64,000 nt of DNA from Brevipalpus yothersi (GCA_003956705.1 QZCP01000229.1:61863-125862), one strand, 5' to 3'. Positions 13,301 to 26,216 are shown, counted from the stretch's first letter. The notes: a model not told the origin generated them from the letters alone. Numbers and translations are program-made.

Positions 13301-14550
13301 GTTGATTCAAAGAAATGATTGAATCATCGAAAAAATTTATTTTGAATCAAATTTGTTGGTTTTAGTTGTTCTTGAACGTTTCCTGAATTTTGAAAATCTC
13401 TCTGCTATTAATAAAATTTAGTCTTCTTTTAATGTAAATTAGCCTTTGATTCTCGAAATTCAGCTTTTTTAACTTTTCATTGCACTCATCCATTCAGACA
13501 CTTTTGTTTTTATCTAATGAACAATTTGAAGCGAAAATATTTGTTTCTACAAATTTGAATAAACCTCTTTTTGTCAGCTAGTGAATGGATTCTTTCAGTC
13601 CAGAAAAGTGTAATTAGTTGATTGGTTAATAGAAAGCATGAAAAATAGAACACATGAATTGTGTATCAATTCCGATTAGTTCAAAAGTGCATGAAAATAT
13701 TGCTCACTGGACTTTGGCAATAATTAAACCCAATGTTCCATATACAGATTGAGATTTAATATCGACCAAATCAGAAGCCATTCGAGCATGGATTGAAGTT
13801 CGTGATATTATCCTTCCTATTCCGAACTTCCTATTGACCATAGGAAGTTCCTTTATTAAGCATCAAATGAGTGCTCACTGGTGAACGGCAAAATTTCCGA
13901 TGAATAGAGCAGCAAATTGAAGCCTTTTTTCACTATTGAATCAATCATTTACGGAAAACATACAAAATCTTCCTGATGTTGGAGAAAAAATAGAAAATAG
14001 TGTTCTAGAACTGTACTAACGAAGATTAGAACTCAAAAAGCAAGCTAGATACATTCTTGAAGAGGAGGCATATAAACTTACTTCTACAAAGAAGTAAACT
14101 TTCGATGGTGAGGAACAATAATCCATTTATTATCGTTTATTCTACTTCCTCGAAACACTCTTCCATCATCTATTTTCTCTTCTCAATTGCTCAAGAAGAT
14201 AGAAATTCCAAGAGAATTCTCTTCTTACCACCTTCTCTGCTTAGAAGCTTTTCTATATCATTTGAGCTTTGAAAAATGTTGGAATACAATTGAGATTCCA
14301 TTCCTTTTTGACATTAGAAGTGGTTCTATGATGATGATACCGTTTTCTCAATCTCATAGGATGGATGGATAACTGGGCACAAAATTGGACAAACACACAC
14401 ATATATCCTGATTGCTATTTCATGTCCAAAGTCCGTCCAATAGTTCTTGATAAATCTAACACACACTTCATGATGGGCTCATGAGATTGGAAATTGTTCC
14501 TACCAATATCGAACTTTCGCCTTTCAGTTCCATCGTGATCTCAATCCATT

Positions 14551-14811
14551 TCATGATACTTTTCGAGATCTTCGTAGGCTCCCTATCCTTCTTTTTTCAA
14601 CCCTCTCGAATATGATATATCTTGACTTTCTAGCTTGGATTCCTTCAGGCGATAAATAGTACAAACCAGCAAGAAATGTGATCATCATCATCATGCCAAA
14701 TATATATATAAATACACTGTTGTGGCTGGAAAGAACTTTGTTGCCATCATATTCTCCTCCTTTTGGTTTTCTATCATCTTTATCGTCATCATTGGAATTT
14801 TCTTCTTTCAT
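14551..14811 (-). CDS. Possible small single-pass membrane protein, 86 aa
   Basis: I do not recognise this ORF. It starts at an ATG with A at position -3. The first 28 residues are acidic and Lys-rich (a DDDKDD run), followed by one hydrophobic helix (about VFIYIFGMMMMITFLAGLYYL) and then a strongly basic tail with RR and KRR motifs ending in TGA. The order acidic head, helix, basic tail resembles a small integral membrane protein. It could equally be one exon of a larger gene or a chance ORF. The frame is open on the opposite strand too, which weakens the case. Confidence 0.3.
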   Translation of the reverse strand: MKEENSNDDDKDDRKPKGGEYDGNKVLSSHNSVFIYIFGMMMMITFLAGLYYLSPEGIQARKSRYIIFERVEKRRIGSLRRSRKVS

Positions 14812-17800
14812 ACTATTGAATGTGGCCAAAAGGAAACTGAATGATGGAAAAAAGAAAAATGTTCCGCCTTACTCAGCCTCTCTCAGCATCCCTTTTTCAT
14901 CCATTGACTCTGTATGGTTCTATTCCTCCCAGCATCCGCATCTTTTTCTCTTCTTCTTCTTCGCCCTGAATAATTCATGGGCACCCAACAACACTGTAAC
15001 CTTTTGCTTTCCCATCTGTAGTGTGTGGTATTTTGCTAGTCTTTTTTTCCTCTTTTTGAATTTCTACAATTCTGTCCATGAACCCCATCATGCGTATGAA
15101 TAGTTGGAAGAATGGAAAATAAGTCGAAACCATGATGTTGATGATGATGATATTTACAATGTAAACGATTTGACTATCTAGAGCCCAGTTGTTTACTTAT
15201 TATTATTACATTCAATCTAAGAGAGATTTTCCATGTTTTTTTGGATCCCATGTTTGCCATACATATTCATGATATTTCTTGTTCCACTTTATTATCAAAT
15301 CAAAGCATCCCCCTCTCATTCTGACGATTCCTGTCAAAGTTGTTCGTCGACAAAATATATCAACAGGATTCCCTCTTTATCTATCTATCACTTCTTTCAC
15401 TTCTAATGTACTTCCATGATATTCTCATTTACTCTATGCTGGTAATCAAATTATGAGCATCCAATTTCTCACGGAATACTGACTTGCTTTTTTCTCTCTT
15501 GCAATAGAGCACACGTTATTATCACTTTTTTCATGACAAAATCGAAAACCACTTATCTCAATATGATCAGCATAACACTGAACAAAAATTTTGAGTTGAG
15601 TCTGCTTTTTTTCATACTTTCCAGTTGAAATTTCATATTTCATATCCTCTTCATGGCTTGAGATGGAGTTCATTTCAAAGTTATTGAGACACATAGAGAA
15701 GCTTCCCGATAATGATGAGACTCGGTCAAGGTAGAACTTTCTAATGAGTATAAAATAAGCTTGGATGAATGATTTCCAACTTGCACTGATTGAGAAAGCC
15801 AATGAATGCTATCTAAATTGCTTGAATGATCTTTTTTGCATCATTACTGATTGAATTTTGAGCTTGATATTGGCTTATTTTTCCAGATTTCTGAAGTTTT
15901 TTTGCAGGTGGTTATTCAGTAAGATATTTCAAATCGAAGATGTGACTTGGGAATGTTTTCTGGGCAAGAACTCATCCAAATTTAGTGCCAGAATCATCAT
16001 AGCTGAGCAGTTAGATTTTCTCAGGCATTCTATTGTCTGCTATAGCCTGAATCTTTCACCCTAATCTTGATGATTCGCTGAAAATTAACCTTTTCGAACT
16101 ATTACTGAGTTCTGTAATTGTACTATTATTCAAGTACAAAGCGTAGCATCAAAAATATTCTCAAGCTTGAACCAAAAAGATTTGACTTGCTAAGCTTCTG
16201 TTCTGGGTTCTGTCAATCCCTCTCTCTCTCTCTCTGACATAAGCCATCAGCCATATCCTTTTTCCTGTCGCTCGGAGAGGAAAAGCTTTCATCTCATCTC
16301 TCTCTTCTTCTCTTCTCTCTTTGAATATTCATGATCATGAAGCTGTGCATGTTTCCTGTTCACTTCCATATCAATTACATGGAGGTGAAAGTTGACTCCA
16401 AATTCACTTGGACAATTTCCAGATAACTATAGTCCTTACAAGCATCATTTCATCTCTTGGTTGAACACTCATTATCACTTTGGATGCATGTTAGAGCAAA
16501 CAACGTTTTCGATAAATTAAGCAACAATTAGCTATTGAAATAATAGTTCACATAGCACCCTTGATACTCGCTAAATAATGAATAGAATTGCAAGAATCGT
16601 GCATGATCAAGCGAATATCGGGCAACCGGGAAAAAGGAGAGACAAATACCCATAGGCAAGAGAGAGAAAGAGAATATAGTAGAATAGAATGAAAGGAAAT
16701 AAAAGGAGAGCACATGAAATGAGCTTTGGGATTTTGAGGCATAAAAATGAGAATCATTTTTCCAGAGCCATTCAGAATTGTACCTTCAACATGAAGCCAG
16801 GAAACGTTTGTGTTCACCGAATGCAGGCATTTTGATTTGAAAATATAAATAAATATATTTCTTTTTCTCCACAATCCATTGCAACTGCATATAAATGACG
16901 ACATTATGTACCAGATTCTTTTTTTCCAATCTTATTCATACTCGTTTCATGGTGGTACAAAATATCGAGAGGCTTACTTTGGTGGAATGCTGTGTATGTG
17001 AGGAACACTTTTTTTCATCTTTCAGAATATGTCTGCATGTATGAATTCCTTATACCTCTTCTAAGATTCCATTCCTCGATTATTCCCTGAATGCTAGTAT
17101 GAAGAAGCCCATAAATTCTTTTGCAACACACTACCACGACATGGAATACTAATATTCTCTGTCCATATGGAAGTTTTCTCCTCACTTGGTGGTCTCATGT
17201 TGGGTTTACCTTCGTTTTGATGAATGTTCCGTTTTTTTTTCGAATAGCATTCTCTTCACTTTTCTCTTTTGCCTCCTAGCAAAAAGTAGGAGAGGCCTTC
17301 TATTGAATTTTATTTTTTCCATCTAATATTTGTAATCCTTCTTTTGCAGTTGACAGTCTATCATTTTCTTTTCAACATGCTCTTACTTGGAAGGTTTCTA
17401 CTGTGTGACTGCTCTACTTTTTCTTTTTTGGCAACAACTTTTGTGATACATACACACATGAATCCGAATTGGAAAATGGAATTCAATCTGATCGACTGAT
17501 GAGAGAAGCATGCTGATTATGAGGACAGAGAGAGAGAGAGAGAGAAAAAAAAAAATTTTGTATTCCGAGCTCATAGACATTTATTTCCGAAGTACTTGTG
17601 AAGAACTGGGAATCAATTTCACATTATGCATCAGTAAAACAGTGATGTGGAAATAACCAGAGGAACAATTTCTATTCACGTGAGCTTTTTATCTTGAATT
17701 TTTATTTCATAGAAGTAAAAGGGGTAGGATGTGCTCCATGTTTGCGCAAGTAAATTGGATACCAAAAGACGATTCTAGCAGTCTGAACAGATGGAATTGA

Positions 17801-19380
17801 AATGTAAAGATATGAGTCTGATGATAATGTTATTTTTCAACTGATCACGAATGCAGTGAGAGATTGAGAGAGAGAGGATATGAATGAATATTCTATCTCG
17901 ATGAATTCTAAATCCAATTTCAACTTCATGATTTCGACTTGAAAACTCGAATTCATCACTATACATACATGTAGCAATTTGAATCTACCAACCAGAGAAA
18001 TCTAAATCTAAATTAGAAAGAGTGAGATGGGATATCTCATTTGGAAGGAGATCTCAATCTTTTCTTGATTCTTCGGAGAAAATCATTCTGAATCCCGTTT
18101 ACAAGGAACGATGATTAACCTGGAGAATTACGATTATCAAGGAATCTGGAGACTTTAAGAGTCTTCTGGAATGCTATTTTTGAGTCTGATGTGCAAATAA
18201 GCCAAAGGTGATAAATCACAGTTTTTGAATTACGATTGAATCTTTCAAATCCTCGATTTTATCTCAGATTTGAATTTTTAGTTCATGAAAGGTATAATCG
18301 CATCATTTTTCGAACAAAATGGATACATAGTTGCTACCTGATTGTTCATAAGGGTCACTCAATAAATCTGGGAGGCTGTTAAGTTCCGATTAAATAAAGA
18401 TCCAACTGATTCAATTCGATTTATTGGAAAGGCCAGCCATTGCATTGAAATTTACGTGCTCAATTCAATTTGTGGAAAAATTCAAATCTCAAGAGAAACT
18501 TTTGAAGTTCAAGATTCGATTTGAAATTTCTTCTCAGCAACAGTGATATACAATCTAGCCTATCTCCAAGATATTTTCCGAAAACAATGGAAACTTTGTT
18601 GCATTACAGAAAGCAAGAAAGAAAGAGAGAGAGAGAAAACAAATCACTGAGGGTGAAAATACTATCCAAATTCTGAGTAAATGATTCATTCTAACAATTG
18701 TAAGAGCATACTCCAGATTTTGATGAGTGAAAGATTGTTGAAAGAAATACATAGAAGCATCTGGTTGATCATTAGCCCAAGTCACGACATATTGCATGAA
18801 ACTCAAGAGTGAGAGAGAGAGAGAGCCAAAAATTCGAATGAACATCATGCAACATGCAAGTTTCGTAGCAATCTTGTTTCAAAAAGAGGTATTCCAGAGG
18901 CCATCTCAATCTTCCCGAATTACCGTTAGAACTACTGGAAGTACTCAATCGACCAGAACCTCTAGCAGCTCTCTTCAAAAGGCGCGCTTAAGCAAAATTA
19001 ACCAATTAAAAATAAATTACATATTACCATCATAGCTCCGCAAAGATTCACACACAATACTTGCCCCCAATATTCACATATTTAATCGAATTGAATGATT
19101 ATCGCAGCACACCATCGGAAAAGTTTTTGTTCATTCAATCTCCATGAAAATTCTGTATCTAAAGTTCAGATTCTGAACTTTTTTGTTCGATAGTATTCCC
19201 ATCTGCTAGATGGCAGCAACACATTGAGTGATCATCGAATTGATCATGATTGCAACATCAATCTTGCGGAAAAAATTATCTTCAAATATTGTTAATTGTA
19301 CGTTTTCTTTAATCAATATTGATCATCATTTGAAATATTTTTCCCATCGATTAAGCCGGCAAGTATATTCATCATACATA
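14812..19380. other. Intergenic region upstream of UMP-CMP kinase
   Basis: No motif-bearing coding sequence was found. There are weak open segments on the minus strand (15446-15802 with four cysteines, 16548-16904, 18772-18985), but none has both convincing splice sites and a recognisable domain. A short AG run sits at 17527-17543. A perfect 14-base palindrome with a TGATCA centre lies at 16328-16341. The right end must hold the promoter and 5' UTR of the kinase. Confidence 0.5.
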
Positions 19381-20277
19381 ATGTCTTCTGTGTAAGTTGA
19401 GCAATTTTTTGGTTTTCGATTTAATATTTGTGATTGGTATTTGTTTTTTTTTCTCGAGTATTTTCTCAATTCTCATTGGATATAACTTTTATAAGTGGCT
19501 CATATATTTTTCATTTTCTTGTATGTTTTCTCTTTGAACAGATGTTTGCCAAAAGTTGTCTTCGTATTAGGACCTCCAGGATCGGGTAAAGGTACACAAT
19601 GTGAAAAAATATGCAAGGTAAGGTGATGAGCGGATCGATGGATCCTGACGGTAATAGTGATCACGGATTTTGATTTTGTCTTCTTGTTTCATCGGTTTAT
19701 CCAGGAATTTGGTTATGTCCACTTGTCAGCTGGAGAGCTACTTCGAGAAGAGATGAATAACAAAGATTCCGAATATAGTCAACTTATTTCATCACACATT
19801 GAAAATGGAACCATTGTGCCTGTTGAAATAACTTGTGCTCTTTTGGAGAAAGCGATGACAAAAAATTGTCAACAAAAATCGGCTGATGGCTCAAAAAGCT
19901 GTGATGGCAATTTTTTGATTGATGGTTTTCCACGTAATTCGGGTAATTTAGAGGGATGGAAGAAAACGATGACTGGTAAAGTTGAGGAAAAATTTATGAT
20001 CTTCTTTGATTGTCCACAAGAAATTAGTGTAGATAGATGTCTTCGGAGAGGTCAAGCCGGCTCTGGTCGAACTGATGACAATGAGAAGAGCATGAAAAAA
20101 CGCTTGAATACGTATTACAATGACACTTTACCGATAATTGAACATTATGCAAGTCTAGGTATGGTAAGAAAGATAGACGCTCGTCCGGGACCTGATGAAG
20201 TATTTGAGAAGGTGAAAGAACTTTTCCGACCATCTGATGAATCTATTACTTCTGGTGACGAAAAAGCTTCCTCCTAA
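19381..20277 (+). CDS. CMPK1: UMP-CMP kinase
   Basis: Transfers phosphate from ATP to UMP, CMP or dCMP in the cytosol, feeding pyrimidine nucleotide synthesis. Exons are 19381-19391, 19542-19617 and 19705-20277, giving 219 aa. All introns are GT-AG and phases match (2, then 0). The first exon is a microexon with only 11 coding bases (M-S-S plus two bases). The P-loop GPPGSGKGTQC is at residues 14-24; the NMP-binding segment LSAGELLREE is at about 36-45; the NMP-domain motif FLIDGFPRN is at about 99-107; the LID segment GRTDDNEKSMKKR is typical of UMP-CMP rather than adenylate kinases. The protein is about 20 residues longer than the usual ~196 aa. The extra length comes from a polar insert before FLIDGFPR (about TKNCQQKSADGSKSCDG) and a Ser-rich C-terminus. 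It faces the FASTK-type gene tail to tail. Confidence 0.95.
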
Positions 20278-20557
20278 CCGGTACCATCGCCATAGATCAA
20301 TGTGTTCTCCATGTTCGTTCTTCTCAATTTTTGAGTGGAAGAGAGCAAAAGAATTATCTCACTCCACGAATAAGATTCATTTCTAAGTCACCCAAAAAAA
20401 AGTAACTATTGTTTGAAAATCGAATATTCGCTTGAACAACATTCCACAATCAATCGAATGTATACCGATGTATGGAAACCAAACTATTCTGTTTTGAATT
20501 ATCAAGTATGAAAAAAAATTTTTATCTATCAATATGGACAAGAATTTGAGATTCATC
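20278..20557. other. Convergent 3' intergenic spacer
   Basis: The 280 bases between the stop codons of the kinase (plus) and the FASTK-type gene (minus) must hold both 3' UTRs. A GAATAAG near 20371 could be a weak poly(A) signal for the kinase. No other feature was seen. Confidence 0.6.
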
Positions 20558-22473
20558 TCATGAATTTGGTTCATAGTATATTCTATAAACTTCTTTGTTT
20601 GCATCAGATATCGATTCAATTTCTCTTTCAAGAAACGGTGCCTTCTCTCTATCCATCAGGACACTCCATGAATCGTAATGTATTGTGAGTGGATGAATTC
20701 CCATTTCCACCAATTCTCTTAATCTTAATCTAACAGATCCCTTGAGAACGTAAGGTTGAAGACAATAATCAGCGTCACAAAGTGGGATCAAGGCAATTCT
20801 AGAAGATAGAAAGAAAAAGAAGAAAAATGTATCATTATCAACACTTGTAAATCAACTTATGGCAAAGATACTTACGCCAAATGATTATCGGACTTTTGAA
20901 GAGCATCAAAAAATCTTATCGGTTCTTTATTCACTCCAATTGAGATAGGACGTCGACTCTCTTTATCGATCATTATTAGGTGATCAACATAATTTCCTGA
21001 GTTAGTCCAAATGTTGCTAGCTACATAATCAGAGCCACCAAAGGCTAATTTTGCAAATCCTCCGATTGATCGTGAAAATTGTGATACTTTTAGATTCTTT
21101 ATCGAATAGCCAAGTGCCCTCACAGCATATGGTTGAAGATTTTCCATGAAAGTATCGGAAAGAAGATTCTTATTTGATGCAGCAATACTAATATCTAATA
21201 TATCTTGATGAAAATTTCTCTCTTGCTCAGGTAGAAAAACCATAGGAATTGAAAGACTATCCAAAACAAGCGGCTCCAAAAAATCCAATCTACGATGTTC
21301 ACCCAAAATTAACAATGATTTCATGAATTTGATTGGTCTGAAATCTGGAGAGTCTTCTATGTGCTCCTGGAGAAAATCGAACAGAAACATAAGGAGCGTT
21401 CGCAACTCATCTGGCTGTGGTTTCCAAAAAAATTCAGCAAACACCTCTGGTAAATCCAAAATGTTTGAATACCCAGAAGTCAAGAAAAAATCTGAATCTT
21501 CACACAATTTGGATGATATTTTCTGTAGAAGCTCAGGACAAATGTGCTGACGAGTGTTAAAGAAGTGAATTAAATAGTTGAGCATCTTGGGACTCGAAAT
21601 CAAATCGAAATGGGCATGGAGCATCTTGAAAATCCCATCTGTAAACTCTGGGTTGTAATAATATGGATGTTTTCGGGATGAAATTCGACGGAAAGCTGCT
21701 CTCACTGCCAAATCAAATCGATAATTCGTTTCTCGGAGGTGTACAATCATTATCTCAAAGCATATGTCCAATGCTGTCTTTACCAAATTCCACTTGGTAT
21801 CTGGATTATTTTCAATTGAACTGGCTGCGAGTGAATAGATGATTTGATTAGCCTCGGGAGGCGATATATTTTGGCGATGATTTAAGATAACTGACAAGAG
21901 ACGATAAATTGATTTCGAAGAAATCTCATAATTGATGGCCATTTTCAGAGCATGGACCAGCTGCTTCATATTGGTTGAATCAAATTTTTTCTCCTCAATA
22001 CGTAACTCTAATGCCAGTGGTAAGGCAGCCTCCAAGCCTTTCACCAGAACCTCAGAATAACCTTTCATGGATTTGGATTCCATAAATGACAGAATACCTT
22101 TCAGCCGTATCAAGCCACCGACATCAATGTTGTTGATCTCACGACGAACCAATTGTAATGCCGCTCTCACAATGCCGGCATTTGTTGATGGAGCGATTCG
22201 AACAGCAGTGTGGAGAACTTCAAGTAATGATCGTTGATCCTGATAAATTGTGGTACTTTTCATCACATTCCTACACCATTTGTCCACCTCAGGAGATGAT
22301 GGATCAGAAATATCTGGAATATCAAGTTGCTCAGGAAGTTTTTGAGCCAGCGTTTCGATTGACTTGGAAGAAGTGGTGAAAAATCTTGTACCACTTGTAC
22401 ACACCGGTACACTATCATTTCTAATTACGTGGAAACATTTTCTAAACCAACATCGAAATGCATAACGATTCAT
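20558..22473 (-). CDS. FAST-kinase-domain protein with RAP domain (mitochondrial RNA-binding)
   Basis: FASTKD proteins act in mitochondrial RNA granules and control stability, processing or translation of mitochondrial transcripts. Two exons, 22473-20876 and 20798-20558, encode 612 aa, a usual size for the family. The intron is 77 bases, with a GTAAGT donor and a TTCTAG acceptor after a pyrimidine tract; phase 2 matches. The start at 22473 has A at -3. The first ~45 residues are basic and end in RFFTTSS, consistent with a mitochondrial presequence. The middle is alpha-helical and Leu-rich, as in FAST_1/FAST_2 regions. The C-terminal ~80 residues match the RAP pattern: LIMIDKESRRPI, LKGSVRLRLRELVEMGIHPL, HYDSW, and FLEREI at the end. 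I cannot tell which vertebrate paralogue (FASTKD1-5, TBRG4) it corresponds to. Its upstream region is shared with the DMRT gene. Confidence 0.85.
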
Positions 22474-22571
22474 GATGATTAGATACAATCGAAAAAAAAC
22501 GATTATTTTTCGTTATTGTTGACAAACGAACCCAAAAACAGCTGATGAAAGCGTGCAAAAAACCAAAAAAA

Positions 22572-22617
22572 ACATGTTGCATGCAACATGTGAGCATGTT
22601 GCAACATGCTCACATGT
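22572..22617. repeat. Two overlapping perfect palindromes
   Basis: Bases 22572-22591 form a 20-base perfect palindrome and 22586-22617 a 32-base perfect palindrome. They share the CATG-rich segment at 22586-22591. The larger one has GTTGCAAC at its centre and carries E-box forms CATGTG and CACATG in its arms. The centre lies about 130 bases upstream of the FASTKD start codon. Confidence 0.97.
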
Positions 22618-23256
22618 GAAGAGCGCAATCTAGCGTTTGTCAAACCAAGAGCCTTGCTTCACAAGTTAAGATGAATCAGATTAATCTTGGAAATATATTC
22701 TGTAACCAGAATTCTGCTGACTGAGTTTGGAAACATTTAGCTATGAGCTCTTTGATATCAAAAATCAGTTAAAATTTTTCAAGATGATGAGACATGGTTT
22801 GTTTTGCATGTTGCGCCAAAATTCTCAGGTCCAAGTCACTTCCGATACGCGACATTAGCATATGAATGCATTTGTAATAAAAATTGTGAGGCTTTCGAAA
22901 AATTTAAAAAATTGCACTGAATTAGCCATCAAAAAAAGAGGTAGAGAAAGAAAAAATCATCAATATTTACTTATATTAAAATTTAAATTATTTATTTATG
23001 ATCAATTTTATTATTTTTATAAGGATCAATTAATGAACCTATACTGTGCAATCTTCGAGCAATAAAAAACAGCGCTATCACAAATCGTTAGTCCTTGATG
23101 ATTGCATTCAAAAAAGTTTCTATCATGTTACTACAACTTTTCTCAAAGATGATATGAAACCTGTAATGATATTGATGATACTGATTGCAGAAATAGCATA
23201 CAAATATGACAACATACCTGAAACAGTTAACTATTCTACCTAAGGATTCCAATGTG

Positions 23257-23259
<3 letters not shown>

Positions 23260-23324
<65 letters not shown>
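23260..23324. repeat. (AG)n microsatellite
   Basis: About 32 AG units, 460 bases upstream of the DMRT start codon. In insects such GAGA tracts can bind GAGA factor, but nothing here proves that use. Confidence 0.97.
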
Positions 23325-23327
<3 letters not shown>

Positions 23328-23785
23328 TGTCTATTGATCAGCCAATGGAAAAATTCGCCGTTGAATAGGACACTCATGGCAAGCTTCTGATTGGTTTGCT
23401 GAAACTGATTCTGTCCATAGCATTTTCTCCCTCTTAAATTCAGTTGCTCGGCAAGTTTACGTATTGCTCGCCAATATTCCTTACTTAGTTGATGGGAATG
23501 AGAGAAAGAAACTTGCTTTCCATGTTCATTCCATGGTGTAAATAGTTTATCGAAAAAAAGTTCCAGAAAGAGAGAGATTCGAGGTGAACTCGTTTTGAAT
23601 GATATTGCTTTGCAATTCCTTAATCGTCATCAACACCCCACTTGCTATTGAATGGTAACAAAATTGTTAATGTGAAATAATAATTGGAAAAAAAAGTGCT
23701 ACTCTTATTGTTTCTTTGACAACTTGGTCTCATATACTCGTGTCTGTGTTGTGTGTGAGTAAGTGAGTGTGGACACAATTTGATC

Positions 23786-24112
23786 ATGAACTTTTCAACT
23801 CCCAGACGATTATCACCCACTGAGGAACAATTCAGTTTCAATTCAATAAACACAACTCATGTGCCAAATAGTTCAACACCTCCAACCAACCCATCAGCAC
23901 TACTGCTTCGTTCAGCGGCAGATCGATACCAACGGACACCCAAGTGTGCCCGTTGCCGAAATCATGGTGTTGTCTCTGCTCTCAAAGTAATTATCACACT
24001 TTTATTTTTAACAAACTTACTCTTTAAACACAGCATAGCTAATATTTCCATCAATTATCATCTCACCTTCGATGAAGTTTCAAAACATTCGATTGCGATT
24101 CTCGACTTTCGA

Positions 24113-24182
<70 letters not shown>

Positions 24183-26095
24183 CTTTCTTTCTTGATTGAG
24201 TCCAAATGTAAGTTCATACTTATACACGTGCGAGAGGCGTATCAATCGAATATTTTGATTCAATTAACCGCCTTCTTACAGCTCTTCCATCTCATTTGGC
24301 AATAGGATGAATTACTCGTTTTTACCTCACAATGATCAGAATTTTGATAAGAATAGTTTGCTTCCCAGCACTAATTATTTCCCACTCATTACCACTAGGG
24401 ACACAAGAGGTATTGCCGATGGAAAGATTGTGCATGTCCAAAGTGTACCTTGATTGCAGAACGACAGCGAGTGATGGCCGCTCAGGTAGCCTTGCGTCGT
24501 CAGCAAGCCCAAGAAGAAAATGAAGCCCGAGAATTAAGTATGTTGTATGGATGTCAAGAGGGCATAATGGCTATGCATAGAGCTGGATTGACTTTTTCCG
24601 CTGCCATGGCTCAGATCATCCAAGTGCCGGTAAGTAATGGTCACATTGTGTGTATATCATGTGTATCACCACCATCACTGGTACTGCTACTTACTGTTGC
24701 TGTTGGATTCAGTTCAACAATTGGAGTGTACATCTTCCGTAGAAGAAAAGATAGATTAACATAGTTTTCTTACATTATTCTCCAATTCACTTCACTCTTT
24801 TGCAGCCTGATCGATCACAATCACTATCGAACAGTGGCAATGGTAGTAACACTGGTGAAGTCAAGAGTCCTCTTAAAAGTATGCCCAACCTAGGATTGGC
24901 CACCGGTGAGGAAAGTGGAGGACATCAGTTGGCTCGAGGAGAGCCGAGAAAGAAAAAGCCCATAGATTTGCATGTATCGTCTGGTGAAGAATTGGCAAAC
25001 GAAGATATGTCAGGTAAGAGGAATACACATCGTCTGACAAAGAATCAAATGAATTGAACACTCAAGATTTTAATTCAATTGAGATTGAGAAAGAGAGATG
25101 ACAAAAAAAAGGAAAGTTTTGTGTCCGCTCATCTTCCTATTATACCATCACTATTGTCACCAAATCATGAAAAGCATTTGCCTAGTCATTGAATGTATAT
25201 ATTCTTTCGATTCTATTCTTCGAATTGGAAGAAATGTGAAAAAAGAAGTAGTAGTAGAAGAAGAAGAAGAAGAAGAGGGAAAAGACACATAGTGAATATG
25301 TTGGCACATTGTATTCTCTATTGATGGGAGCAAAATTTTTGTGACCATATACACATAGAGAATATACTCAAGTGATAGGAACAAATTTTGGCAACTTATT
25401 TGATTCTCTTACTTTTTTCCTGTGACCTTATTCAAGTCATATGTGGATACAAGCAGAACAGTTCTTGTCGTTTCCGAAATCTTGAATTTTTTAAAATGAT
25501 TCTATCGAATCACTCTCAAATTTGAGGTTTCACTTTCTTTTTCCTCTTATTTTGCTTACGTACTTATACATTATTATATTAACTTTTATGTGCCCTCGAG
25601 CTTGGATGCAAGATAAGAAGAAAACGACCAGGAGATTCTAACTGATCTTGAAAATGAAGTTCTTCAGAATTTTCCAAGATGTGAGCTGAAAAAAAGTGAG
25701 TGAAAAAAAGGGACAGTTCCATTCATGCTTTGGAAATTCATTGAATTCTAAAGCATGATCACGATTATGAATGTAAAGCTCATTTTCAGGACCGCATAAT
25801 AATCTTGAAAAATCTGAATTTTATGTGAGGCGCGAACCAAGAAAGTTTGACAATAAGGCTTTCTATTTCTCTTCCTCTTAAACACTGCTGCCAAGGTGCC
25901 AATAGATTGTGTATAAGCGGAGAAATATTATTTGACTGTTGATGATTGGTAGCTCTTAAAGTGGATTAATTTGTAACTTTGCCTCCGTGAATATGGACCT
26001 AAAAATCATCACATTTACCGATTGGCACGATGATGATGGACAGCTGTCCAACGTATACAAAAGCATGACAAGCAAGCTTTACACTTGAAAAGGGT

Positions 26096-26150
<55 letters not shown>

Positions 26151-26216
26151 AAGAGAGCTACTGGGCTGGCCATTTTTCATATACATGTATACACACTCAA
26201 CATTCACACTTATGAA

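Larger units (their letters stand above)
6848..14550. other. Long intergenic or upstream region, no confident gene
   Basis: About 7.7 kb of AT-rich sequence without a recognisable coding segment. It contains three AG/CT arrays (7450, 8798, 10337) and short CT-rich tracts. One short open piece on the minus strand, about 8240-8156, ends in a good GTAAGA donor. Its phase does not fit the Shisa exons, so it is not called as a gene. Missing 5' exons and the promoter of the Shisa-like gene should lie somewhere here. Confidence 0.5.
22474..23785. promoter_or_regulatory. Shared upstream region of FASTKD and DMRT genes
   Basis: These 1.3 kb between two divergently transcribed genes contain the FASTKD promoter and DMRT 5' sequence. 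They hold overlapping perfect palindromes at 22572-22617, an E2F-like TTGCGCCAAAA at 22811-22821, and a long AG array at 23260-23324. The assignment as regulatory rests on position. Binding is inferred only. Confidence 0.45.

Noticed and set aside
14678..15103. 141-codon plus-strand frame
   Set aside because: Hydrophobic Phe/Ser/Leu-rich sequence from pyrimidine-rich DNA, with no domain. It overlaps the small minus-strand ORF at 14551-14811.
15446..15802. 118-codon minus-strand frame with four cysteines
   Set aside because: No ATG at the start, no recognisable domain and no clear acceptor. It could be part of a secreted protein but cannot be supported.
16548..16904. 118-codon minus-strand frame starting with ATG
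   Set aside because: A middle part looks protein-like (SWLHVEGTILNGSGK), but the rest is compositionally biased and no family or donor/acceptor pair fits.
18772..18985. Minus-strand open segment with a Gly/Ser/Arg-rich start near a TTAAG acceptor
   Set aside because: There is a possible acceptor but no usable donor, and no homology recognised.
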